Assembly: GCA_024404735.1 (NCBI GenBank)
Contig: JAKSPP010000031.1
Span: 1-12,379, forward strand
DNA from: Oscillospiraceae bacterium
Lineage (GTDB): Bacteria > Bacillota > Clostridia > Oscillospirales > Oscillospiraceae
Length of the DNA: 12,379 bases
Direction of reading: 5' to 3'
Shown here in pieces: positions 1-5,752 of this stretch. Both the position numbers and the translations under genes were made by a program. Each line of letters starts with the position of its first letter. Position 1 is the first letter of the stretch. The notes under the pieces are model-generated. The model saw only the letters and a program-made list of their open reading frames with translations, made no database searches and was not told the DNA's origin.

Positions 1-293
1 GCGGGCGATTTTGGATTTCCAAAGATCCGAAACTTTTCTCTCTAAGGGCCCCTCGATTTTCCTTGCAGAAATAATTCTCGGAGAAATCTGCGGAATTCGG
101 AATTTTCGGAAATTCCGATCCGAAAACAGCTTTTTCAGCACAGAAATACATAGAGAAACAACGGAGAACAGTTAACAGGCCGCCTGATTTAGCAGAAGCC
201 CTAGAAGTGGCATTTTCGGCCCGTTAGCATTTTGACCCGATTCTTGGATTTCTGCAAGTCGGCGCCTCGAAATATTAGAGAAAAAATAGGGAA
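1..293. other. Non-coding left flank, no gene recognised
   Basis: I see no convincing coding frame here on either strand. The stretch holds several short inverted repeats; the best is the 9-bp stem at 97-118, and there is a smaller 6-bp one near 11-24. It lies downstream of the tRNA-Arg gene in the direction of tRNA transcription. It could be ordinary intergenic DNA or the edge of a mobile element beyond the window, but no integrase or other element gene is visible. Confidence 0.6.
97..118. repeat. Perfect 9-bp inverted repeat with 4-base loop
   Basis: TCGGAATTT and AAATTCCGA form a perfect 9-bp stem around the loop TCGG. No T-tract follows on either strand, so it is not a standard terminator. 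It could be an operator or recombinase arm site, but nothing nearby decides this. Confidence 0.5.
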
Positions 294-324
294 CGCGGAA
301 GACTTTTTCACAAAATCTTCCGCG
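281..324 (-). terminator. Probable terminator of the tRNA-Arg gene
   Basis: The arms 294-302 and 316-324 form a perfect 9-bp stem (CGCGGAAGA / TCTTCCGCG) with a 13-base loop. On the minus strand the stem is followed after seven bases by a run of six T (281-286). It begins about ten bases past the CCA end of the tRNA, where a rho-independent terminator would be expected. The gap between stem and T-run makes it weaker than ideal. Confidence 0.6.
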
Positions 325-333
325 ATTATGTAC

Positions 334-410
334 TGGCGTCCCTGGCGGGATTCGAACCCACGGCCTTTCGCTTAGGAGGCGAACGCTCTATCCTGCTGAG
401 CTACAGAGAC
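334..410 (-). tRNA. tRNA-Arg (anticodon CCT)
   Basis: A complete 77-nt tRNA gene with an encoded CCA tail. The acceptor arms GTCTCTG and CAGGGAC pair over seven positions with one G-T wobble, followed by discriminator G. The D arm (GCTC/GAGC) and T arm (GTGGG/CCCGC around TTCGAAT) are intact. The anticodon stem TTCGC/GCGAA encloses the loop CTCCTAA, giving anticodon CCT, which reads the arginine codon AGG. All stems agree with each other, so this is a functional gene and not a chimera. A promoter-like pair lies just upstream and a hairpin terminator just downstream, so it is probably transcribed alone. Confidence 0.95.
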
Positions 411-648
411 TTATGCGATTTTTCCTTGATTTTACGCGGTTTTTCGCGATCCGGCCAAGGGCACCGTTTTTATTTTATCCTCATTTTCATTAGAAAAACA
501 TGTGTTTTGCTAATCGAAAAATGGCGAATATCGACCTGATTTCGAAAAAGACTTCATGAGTTCTCTGTTAGAAATCTCGTAAAGTTGACTGTCGACTCGA
601 ACTCCAATCAAGAAATGATTTTTTCAAAATTTCTCTGTTTATCATTTC
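411..648. other. Spacer between the tRNA-Arg gene and the half-tRNA, no coding frame
   Basis: No gene is visible. The spacer holds an interrupted palindrome at 490-513 (TTAG...CTAA outer arms, AAAACA/TGTTTT inner arms). It also holds an inverted repeat with arms 612-619 and 641-648 (GAAATGAT / ATCATTTC) that abuts the point where the half-tRNA breaks off. TCTCTGTT occurs twice, near 561 and near 632. Together with the half-tRNA this looks like a rearrangement scar; its origin is not clear. Confidence 0.5.
429..458 (-). promoter_or_regulatory. Possible promoter for tRNA-Arg
   Basis: On the minus strand a TTGGCC box (453-458) and a TAAAAT box (429-434) are separated by 18 bases. Transcription would start near 422, about a dozen bases before the tRNA 5' end. 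The -35 box is only partly like consensus, so this is a moderate call from position and spacing. Confidence 0.4.
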
Positions 649-688
649 CTTAGGAGGCGGTCGCTCTATCCTGCTGAGCTACATGGGC
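649..688 (-). pseudogene. 5' half of a second tRNA-Arg(CCT)
   Basis: On the minus strand this reads as a tRNA from its first acceptor base (GCCCATG) through the D arm (GCTC/GAGC), the 5' anticodon stem ACCGC and the loop CTCCTAA plus one base, and then similarity stops. No matching 3' half follows. Positions 649-683 repeat 371-405 of the complete tRNA with two mismatches, in the same orientation, 278 bases apart. The acceptor and anticodon-stem bases differ from the complete gene, so it derives from a different tRNA-Arg(CCT) gene and not from a fresh copy. The break lies at the 3' side of the anticodon loop, a common tyrosine-integrase crossover point. A scar from integration or deletion is likely but not proven. 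Confidence 0.8.
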
Positions 689-695
689 ATCTATT

Positions 696-719
696 AAAAA
701 CGGCATTTTGCCTGTTTTT
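696..719. terminator. Hairpin with A/T-tracts on both sides, possible terminator
   Basis: AAAAAC GGCA (696-705) pairs with TGCC (709-712) and GTTTTT (714-719), leaving a three-base loop and one bulged T. The flanking A and T runs make it terminator-like on either strand. On the minus strand it lies about 100 bases after the stop of the SLH-transglutaminase gene, so it may end the rex-mnmE cluster. The stem is A/T-rich and the bulge weakens it. Confidence 0.4.
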
Positions 720-767
720 AACATTTATTCAATTCTTTTCCGCGCATAATACCTGCGCAAGCAATTT

Positions 768-796
768 ATTATATTCCTTTTCACAGGAAAAATCAA
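768..796 (-). promoter_or_regulatory. Sigma-70-type promoter upstream of the half-tRNA
   Basis: On the minus strand TTGATT (791-796) and a perfect TATAAT (768-773) are exactly 17 bases apart, placing the start near 761. The next recognisable feature downstream is the half-tRNA beginning at 688, with the hairpin at 696-719 in between. It was probably the promoter of the original tRNA-Arg(CCT) before that gene was broken. It would now drive only a truncated tRNA transcript. Confidence 0.55.
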
Positions 797-822
797 GCTT
801 TATTTCCCGACCACGCAAGCGC

Positions 823-1938
823 TTAAAAATACGGGTGCTCATAGGGGGCGGGCTCGTATCCGAAATAGAGTCCGAAGGGGTCACAGATGAAATACTCGCC
901 TTCGAATTCTACTCTTGCCCACTGATGTGACCACTGATTCTCGTTTACGTGCTCATAGTTTAAGCCGAGGATATTCAGGCAAAGGCCTGTTGCACGGGCG
1001 CAGCCTGCGCATGAGGCTATACCGAGAATAAAATAGCCGTAGGGGTCATTGTAATGGGGCGTTGAGGTTGAATACTCTCCGCTGTTTTCAAACATCTCCC
1101 GCAGACCCCAGGTCATGCAATACATCTGGTCAACGGGATGAAGGTTTGCAAGAGGAGCCAAAAACTCAAGGGCGGCATTGTAGGCCTGACGGAATTCGGC
1201 ATCGGACATACTCTTCTTCAGGGAATAATAATTGGCGAGCTTGTACATATCAACAGGCTCAAAGGGCTTTTCCTTCAATGTAAAGGTCTTGCGAAGAGAG
1301 GGGTCGGCGACACGTGTAACAATAGCAACGGCCTCGGAGCGGGATATTGTATCGTCCGGACGGAAGGAGCCGTACTCATCGCTTCCCGTGAGAACCCCTG
1401 CTGCGTACAGCACGCGGATATAACCCTCACGCTCGTCAAATGCGGATACATCGGGAATGTTATTTATTTCGTTAAGAGCCGGCAGGGCCTCCTCGGGAAC
1501 GGAGCAGGCAAGAACTGCGGCAAAATCTCCGCGGACGGCAGGCTTATCCAGATTTATGCTGCGGGCATACTCCGAAACGATGCCGTTTGTGACGGCATAA
1601 TCCACATAGGTTTCATACCAGGGATCGGATACTGCAAAGTCCGAACGGCCTGTATTGTATATCTTATGAATTCGTGCGGCAAAGGTAATGGTTTCCGCCA
1701 GAGTTATGGGCTTTGAGGGAGAAAAGGCAGTGTCGCCGGTTCCCTTTGCAAGCCCCATCTCATAGGCAGACTTAACATTCTCCTCAAACCAGCAGCCCGA
1801 AGGAACATCCGTAAACTTTCCCTCAGGATATGTGTCTGTCCTTCTGAAGTTATTAAAGCCCGAGGCCGCAAAGGCACAGGGCATCAGAGAAAGCATAAAA
1901 GCAAATACAAGTGCGGTGCAAATCAGTCTCTTCTTCAT
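823..1938 (-). CDS. Secreted SLH-domain protein with transglutaminase-like C-terminal domain
   Basis: A 371-residue exported protein. Residues 1-25 form a signal peptide (KKR start, hydrophobic core, cleavage near AFA-AS). Three SLH repeats follow at about 42-91, 104-149 and 162-211; such triplets usually tether proteins to secondary cell-wall polymer. The TRAE-type motifs are weak here (LAET, RGDF, SRSE), so binding may be altered. Residues from about 230 look like a transglutaminase/protease fold, with candidate triad Cys310 (in SCAGCARA), His338 (SHQWARV) and Asp353 (CDPFG). Such domains can cut, cross-link or amidate proteins; the activity here is not predictable. The start is set by GGGAGG seven bases upstream. 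The gene begins 21 bases after mnmE, so the two are probably cotranscribed. The SLH block resembles that of the protein at 3387-4460. Confidence 0.85.
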   Translation of the reverse strand: MKKRLICTALVFAFMLSLMPCAFAASGFNNFRRTDTYPEGKFTDVPSGCWFEENVKSAYEMGLAKGTGDTAFSPSKPITLAETITFAARIHKIYNTGRSDFAVSDPWYETYVDYAVTNGIVSEYARSINLDKPAVRGDFAAVLACSVPEEALPALNEINNIPDVSAFDEREGYIRVLYAAGVLTGSDEYGSFRPDDTISRSEAVAIVTRVADPSLRKTFTLKEKPFEPVDMYKLANYYSLKKSMSDAEFRQAYNAALEFLAPLANLHPVDQMYCMTWGLREMFENSGEYSTSTPHYNDPYGYFILGIASCAGCARATGLCLNILGLNYEHVNENQWSHQWARVEFEGEYFICDPFGLYFGYEPAPYEHPYF

Positions 1939-1959
1939 AATATGACCTCCCGTTACAGA

Positions 1960-3309
1960 TTACTTTCCGACGCAGAAGCGCTCGAAAATTCTGGCTGTTA
2001 TATCCTCGCGAACGGTTTTGCCGGAGAGCTCACCCAGTGCCTCCATGGCTGCCTCGGTTTCCGTTAAAACGGCATCGGGCATAATTCCGGCACTCATGGC
2101 GCTCATTGCGGCCCTGACGGAGGAAAGGGCGCGCTTTACAGCCTCTGCCTGTCTTGCGGAGGTGATGATTTCGCCGGAGACGTAGCTTGTATTCTCGGGG
2201 AAAAGGGACTTAACCCTGTCCTCAAGCTCGCCCAGGCCCTCCCCTGTTAAGGAGCTTATTCGTACAGCCCCTTCTATTTCCACGCAGGAGGACAAATCCG
2301 CCTTGGAAATGCAGACTATGCTTCTGGGGGCGGCGGCGGCCATAGAGAGAATTTCCCTGTCCTCCTCGTTTGCCCCGGCACTGCCGTCAATAAGGGCAAT
2401 GACAAGCTCTGCGCTATCTGCGGCAGCACGGCTTCTCTGGACGCCTATTCTTTCGATTTCATCATCGGTACTGCGAAGGCCGGCGGTGTCCGTGAGCCTC
2501 AGAAGTATACCCCCCAGAACAAGCTTTTCCTCAATGGTGTCACGGGTTGTTCCGGGGATGCTTGTGACGATGGCCCTGTCATAGCCGAGAAGTGCATTGA
2601 GAAGAGAGGACTTGCCCGCATTGGGTCTGCCTATAATTGCCGTGGGAACGCCGTCACGGAGGATACGGCCGTGGGAGAAGCTGTCAAGAAGCTTTTTAAG
2701 CTCTCTTTCCGCGCCCTTCATTGTCTCAAGATATTCCTCCAGCCTGAAGTCCTCGATGTCCTCATCGGGGTAATCGATTACGGCGTGGTAATGGGCGGAG
2801 ATATCTGTTAAATCCGAATATATTTTATCCGTTTTTCTTGAAACAGCGCCGGAGAGCTGCCCGGCGGCGTTCTTTGCGCCCTCAACGGTCTCTGCGTGAA
2901 TAAGCTCGATTACGGCCTCTGCCTGAGTAAGGTCCATTCTGCCGTTTAGGAAGGCTCTTTTGGTGAACTCACCTGCAAGGGCCTGCCTTGCGCCGGCGGC
3001 AAAGAGGGACTCCAGCCCCTCACGGAGGACAACGGGAGAGCCGTGGCACTGAAACTCCGCTGTATTCTCGCCGGTGTAGCTGCCCGGGCCTCTTGAAACG
3101 GTGCAGAGGCAGTGGTCTATAACTGCCCCGTCACAGCCGAGGAGAGTACCGTAGACTAAGGTTCTGTCGGCTCTTTCGGCCATGGGCTTTCCTGCGAAGG
3201 GAACAAAGACCTTATCCGCGATGGCGATAGCATCGTCACCGGAAAGCCTTACTATGCCTATTCCGGCTATTACATTTCCACTTGAAATTGCCGCTATTGT
3301 ATCGGACAT
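1960..3309 (-). CDS. mnmE: tRNA uridine-5-carboxymethylaminomethyl(34) synthesis GTPase MnmE
   Basis: MnmE (TrmE) works with MnmG in the cytoplasm to modify the wobble uridine U34 of certain tRNAs, using GTP, a folate one-carbon unit and FAD. The product has 449 residues, close to the usual length. The N-terminal folate-binding domain starts SDTIAAISS. The G domain inserted in the helical domain shows G1 GRPNAGKS (227-234), G2 with the TTRDT loop (254-258), G3 DTAG (274-277) and G4 as SKAD (335-338) instead of NKxD. The C-terminus is FCVGK with the conserved Cys446. I chose the ATG at 3309 because AAGGAG lies seven bases upstream and the family's N-terminus begins there; the frame is open 27 codons further up but that part matches nothing. 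The usual partner mnmG is not beside it. Instead it sits between two SLH-protein genes. Confidence 0.97.
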   Translation of the reverse strand: MSDTIAAISSGNVIAGIGIVRLSGDDAIAIADKVFVPFAGKPMAERADRTLVYGTLLGCDGAVIDHCLCTVSRGPGSYTGENTAEFQCHGSPVVLREGLESLFAAGARQALAGEFTKRAFLNGRMDLTQAEAVIELIHAETVEGAKNAAGQLSGAVSRKTDKIYSDLTDISAHYHAVIDYPDEDIEDFRLEEYLETMKGAERELKKLLDSFSHGRILRDGVPTAIIGRPNAGKSSLLNALLGYDRAIVTSIPGTTRDTIEEKLVLGGILLRLTDTAGLRSTDDEIERIGVQRSRAAADSAELVIALIDGSAGANEEDREILSMAAAAPRSIVCISKADLSSCVEIEGAVRISSLTGEGLGELEDRVKSLFPENTSYVSGEIITSARQAEAVKRALSSVRAAMSAMSAGIMPDAVLTETEAAMEALGELSGKTVREDITARIFERFCVGK

Positions 3310-3332
3310 TTCTTTTCTCCTTATGCTGGCAA

Positions 3333-3357
3333 ATTCCCCCGCATATAACGGGGGAAT
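3333..3357 (-). repeat. GC-rich hairpin in the gap before mnmE
   Basis: ATTCCCCCG and CGGGGGAAT form a perfect 9-bp stem around a seven-base loop, between the SLH-protein stop and the mnmE ribosome binding site. On the minus strand only three T follow within the next bases, so it is at best a weak terminator. It could act as a partial terminator, a processing site or an mRNA stabiliser that sets mnmE output apart from the genes upstream. Confidence 0.5.
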
Positions 3358-3386
3358 CCAATAATTTATTCTATTCGCCCTCTTCC

Positions 3387-4460
3387 TCACATTGTGAAGG
3401 CAAGGCGGATTTCCTTATCCATCATTCGTGCCATAATTGCGGCAACCTCCGCACGGGAAATGGTGGATTCGGGGGCAAAGGCGTGGGCCTCATGGGTGGC
3501 ATCGGCGGTGTAGCCCGAGAGAATGCCGGCCCTGTAGAAGGCGTAAATTTCCTTAGATGAGGCATCTCCTGTCTTTACATCGGGGATTGAGCCCTCGGGG
3601 ATACTGTTTATTCCCTTATACTCACTCTCGGGAAGAGCCTTATAGAAAATCTCTATAAACTCCGCACGGGAAACGGCCTTGTTGGGGTCATAATCGTCCC
3701 TTAAGGGAATGATTCCGTTTTCCTCGGCGTAGGTTATATAGCTTAAATACCAACGTGAAGAATCCTCGTAATTTTTGAGGTCAACGCTTCCGCTAAAATA
3801 CAGTCTGTGCATACAGGCGGCAAGCTTAACCGTCTGGGCATAGGTGAGAAGACCCTTCGGCTCGTAGCTTGTGGCGGTCATACCGTTAATAAGCCCCGTA
3901 TTGCAGGCCTTTACCACAACCTCAAAGAACCAGTCGCCGCGCTTTACATCCGTAAAGGGAGAGCGAAGGCCGTCCCCCTCCTGCACAAGGGCACCGGAGG
4001 ACAGATAAACGGAGGAGTCATCCGTAAAGCTTACCGTAAGATGAGAATCCTCGCAGACGACGTAGCGGCAGTACTGCGTAACATTTCCCTCCGAGGCGGC
4101 GGCACCGACGGTGACATTTACAACAGCACCCGAAAGAGAGCTTATTCTTGCCTTGCCGGACAGGAGAATGAAAACACCTCCTGTTGAAAGCGTGGCACTT
4201 CCCCCTGCCGTTATATCGTGAATGGCGCTTTCCTTTTTCTCGGCGGCGGGCTTTTCTCCCGCAGCGGCGGAAATGCCCTCACTGAATCTGGCGGAAACCT
4301 GAGATAGATAGTTCCCAAAATACGGGAGAGTAACACTTTCTATATAGCTTTTTGAGATGAGAGGGTCATCCTTGCCGCCCGCATCGGCAAAGGCCGGGCA
4401 GACACAGGCGAGGAGGATAAGTGCGGAGAGTAAAAGACTGAGAGTCCTTTTATTCTTCAT
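3387..4460 (-). CDS. Secreted SLH-domain protein
   Basis: A 357-residue exported protein. Residues 1-25 are a signal peptide (hydrophobic core ending CPAFA). Residues about 85-160 form a beta-rich segment (FILLSGKARISSLSG ... YCRYVVCED) that resembles, from memory, a module repeated in secreted SLH proteins of gut Clostridia; its role is unknown. Three SLH repeats occupy the C-terminus at about 168-220, 236-277 and 292-343, with SRAE motifs at 264-267 and 335-338 and a degenerate first one (LTYAQ). The likely job is a cell-wall-bound surface protein. The start overlaps the end of rex by 11 bases and the Shine-Dalgarno signal is weak (AGGGA), so translation is probably coupled to rex. The last residues, IRLAFTM, mirror the segment that ends the SLH block of the protein at 823-1938 (RKTFTL), suggesting the two share one SLH module. 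Confidence 0.85.
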   Translation of the reverse strand: MKNKRTLSLLLSALILLACVCPAFADAGGKDDPLISKSYIESVTLPYFGNYLSQVSARFSEGISAAAGEKPAAEKKESAIHDITAGGSATLSTGGVFILLSGKARISSLSGAVVNVTVGAAASEGNVTQYCRYVVCEDSHLTVSFTDDSSVYLSSGALVQEGDGLRSPFTDVKRGDWFFEVVVKACNTGLINGMTATSYEPKGLLTYAQTVKLAACMHRLYFSGSVDLKNYEDSSRWYLSYITYAEENGIIPLRDDYDPNKAVSRAEFIEIFYKALPESEYKGINSIPEGSIPDVKTGDASSKEIYAFYRAGILSGYTADATHEAHAFAPESTISRAEVAAIMARMMDKEIRLAFTM

Positions 4461-5097
4461 TTTCCATATCCCTGCTGTTCATAAAATATCCCAGGACAAG
4501 AAGAGAATCCGAGAAGTGGATGTTCTCGACGATTACAGAGGGGTCGGAGACCTCGATATCCACATCGGTGAAGTTCCAGATTCCCTTGATTCCGCTATCA
4601 ACAAGAGTGTTGGCAACACGCTGGGCGGCCTCCTTGCCTACGGAAAGGATGGCGATATCTATGTTGTTTTCCTTGATATATGCATCCTGAATATCCCTGT
4701 CAAGGATGGGGTAGCCTGCGATTTCCTGGCCCACAAGCTCCTTGCGGATTTCAAAGGCGCACTTGAAATCATAGCCGAAGCGGGCAAAATCGAAGTTCTC
4801 AATAAGAGACTGTCCGATTTTTCCCACGCCTATAAGGATGACGGAGTATCTCTTGTTGATTCCGAGGATGTTGCAGATTTCCTCACGCAGAGCCTTTACA
4901 TTGTAGCCGTAGCCCTGCTGTCCGAACTCTCCGAAGCAGGAGAAGTCCTGTCTTATCTGGGAGGGGGTGAGACCCATCTGCTTGCCCATTTCTCCGGAAG
5001 AAATGCGCTCGATACCCGCTTTTGCAAGGTCGTCAAGCTTTCTTACGTATCTGGGAAGTCTTCTTATTACATTTTTTGAAATATAATCGCGTTTCAT
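4450..5097 (-). CDS. rex: Redox-sensing transcriptional repressor Rex
   Basis: Rex is a cytoplasmic homodimer that senses the NADH/NAD+ ratio and represses fermentation and NADH-reoxidation genes when NADH is low. The product has 215 residues, the normal size. The N-terminal winged helix (about 5-75) includes the recognition-helix segment QIRQDFSCFGEFG (47-59). The Rossmann domain follows with GVGKIG (90-95), and the C-terminal helix ends near YFMNSRD, as in the family. I chose the ATG at 5097: AGAAGGGA lies six bases upstream and the protein starts with the family-like KRDYISKNVIRRLPRY. The open frame reaches back to 5295, but that part crosses the promoter and is not conserved. It is the first gene of a probable four-gene cluster. 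I found no clear Rex operator in its upstream region, so autoregulation is not shown. Confidence 0.96.
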   Translation of the reverse strand: MKRDYISKNVIRRLPRYVRKLDDLAKAGIERISSGEMGKQMGLTPSQIRQDFSCFGEFGQQGYGYNVKALREEICNILGINKRYSVILIGVGKIGQSLIENFDFARFGYDFKCAFEIRKELVGQEIAGYPILDRDIQDAYIKENNIDIAILSVGKEAAQRVANTLVDSGIKGIWNFTDVDIEVSDPSVIVENIHFSDSLLVLGYFMNSRDMENEE

Positions 5098-5167
5098 TGA
5101 ATATCCCTTCTGCATTGCAAAGATACTCTCTGCAAAAACATATAATAAGCCATAATATAATCGGGGT

Positions 5168-5196
5168 ATTTTATCACATTGCCGAGAATTTATCAA
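5168..5196 (-). promoter_or_regulatory. Promoter of the rex cluster
   Basis: On the minus strand TTGATA (5191-5196) and TAAAAT (5168-5173) are separated by exactly 17 bases, with a start expected near 5161. This leaves a leader of roughly 64 bases before the rex start codon. No comparably good promoter was seen between rex and the three downstream genes, so it may serve the whole cluster. Confidence 0.6.
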
Positions 5197-5288
5197 GAGG
5201 AAGAGGCATAGTTTTGATAAAAACAGAGAGCAAAAATCGGAAGTAAAGGGCTGTTTTCCGGAAAAAATCGAAAAATATTTAAAAACCC

Positions 5289-5317
5289 TTGACAAAAGGA
5301 AACGGAAGTGCTATCCT
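5289..5317 (+). promoter_or_regulatory. Promoter of the gntR-ABC operon
   Basis: A perfect TTGACA (5289-5294) is followed after 17 bases by TATCCT (5312-5317). The -10 box is imperfect, but spacing and position are ideal, and a repressor operator begins just downstream. Confidence 0.7.
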
Positions 5318-5320
5318 CCC

Positions 5321-5347
5321 AACTGTACTAACACAGCTAATACAGTT
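5321..5347 (+). promoter_or_regulatory. Probable operator of the YtrA-type repressor
   Basis: AACTGTACTA (5321-5330) and TAATACAGTT (5338-5347) are inverted repeats with one mismatch, separated by seven bases. The outer seven bases of each arm match perfectly. The site begins four bases after the -10 box, so a bound repressor would block transcription start. Its layout resembles YtrA-family operators, which are long palindromes in front of the repressor's own gene. A smaller palindrome, ACAGCTGT (5351-5358), follows and may be an accessory half-site. Confidence 0.65.
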
Positions 5348-5380
5348 AAAACAGCTGTACCGAGCTTACGAGGTGATGCG

Positions 5381-5752
5381 ATGTTTACAATCAATTACAG
5401 AGACCCTCGGCCCATTTACGAGCAGATAACGGATTCTGTAAAGAAGCTTATCCTCTCCGGAGTTCTTGCCGGGGATGACAGGCTCCCCTCCGTCCGTGAG
5501 GCCGCCGCAAAGCTGGCAATAAACCCCAACACGATTCAGAGGGCATACAGAGAACTGGAGCAGTCGGGCTACATTTACTGCGTTGCGGGAAAGGGCAATT
5601 TCGTCTGTCCCCCGGACGAAACAATTGCCGTCCGCAAGAATCAGCTTCTGTCCCGCTTATCCGAGACAGCCGCAGAGCTGCGCTCCATGGGTCTTGGCGA
5701 CGAGGACCTAATTGCGATTATTACCCGAAAGGAGGAAAAGGCAGATGATTGA
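5381..5752 (+). CDS. GntR-family transcriptional regulator, YtrA subfamily
   Basis: A 123-residue cytoplasmic repressor. The N-terminal winged helix-turn-helix (about 9-77) shows the GntR pattern: PIYEQITDSVKKLILSG, then LPSVREAAAKLAINPNTIQRAYRELEQSGYI, then the wing GKGNFV. Only about 45 residues follow. This short helical tail, with no ligand domain, is typical of the YtrA subfamily, whose members usually control an adjacent ABC transporter operon that can respond to cell-envelope stress or antibiotics. The ATG is preceded by GAGGTGAT. The gene overlaps the ATPase gene by eight bases, and a palindromic operator covers its transcription start, so autorepression of the whole operon is likely. 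The inducing signal is unknown. Confidence 0.93.
   Translation: MFTINYRDPRPIYEQITDSVKKLILSGVLAGDDRLPSVREAAAKLAINPNTIQRAYRELEQSGYIYCVAGKGNFVCPPDETIAVRKNQLLSRLSETAAELRSMGLGDEDLIAIITRKEEKADD

Noticed and set aside
649..688. A second functional tRNA-Arg gene
   Set aside because: The 3' anticodon stem, T arm and acceptor 3' strand are all missing; the sequence after the anticodon does not pair with the 5' half.
1..822. CRISPR array or other repeat-based system in the gene-free left region
   Set aside because: Only single short inverted repeats and one tRNA-derived duplication are present; there are no regularly spaced direct repeats.
3310..3390. N-terminal extension of MnmE to an upstream ATG
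   Set aside because: The extra 27 residues match nothing in the family and include the GC-rich hairpin, while the ATG at 3309 has a strong ribosome binding site and the normal family start.
4357..5079. Long plus-strand open frame opposite rex
   Set aside because: It lies antisense to rex and the start of the SLH gene, both clearly coding, has no recognisable protein family and is explained as a shadow frame.
5098..5295. N-terminal extension of Rex
   Set aside because: The extra 66 codons run across the rex promoter and show no Rex-like sequence; the ATG at 5097 has a good ribosome binding site and the usual start.
5098..5380. A Rex operator controlling rex itself
   Set aside because: I looked for a TTGTGA-type inverted repeat between rex and the divergent regulator gene and found none convincing; the one clear palindrome fits the GntR-type regulator better.
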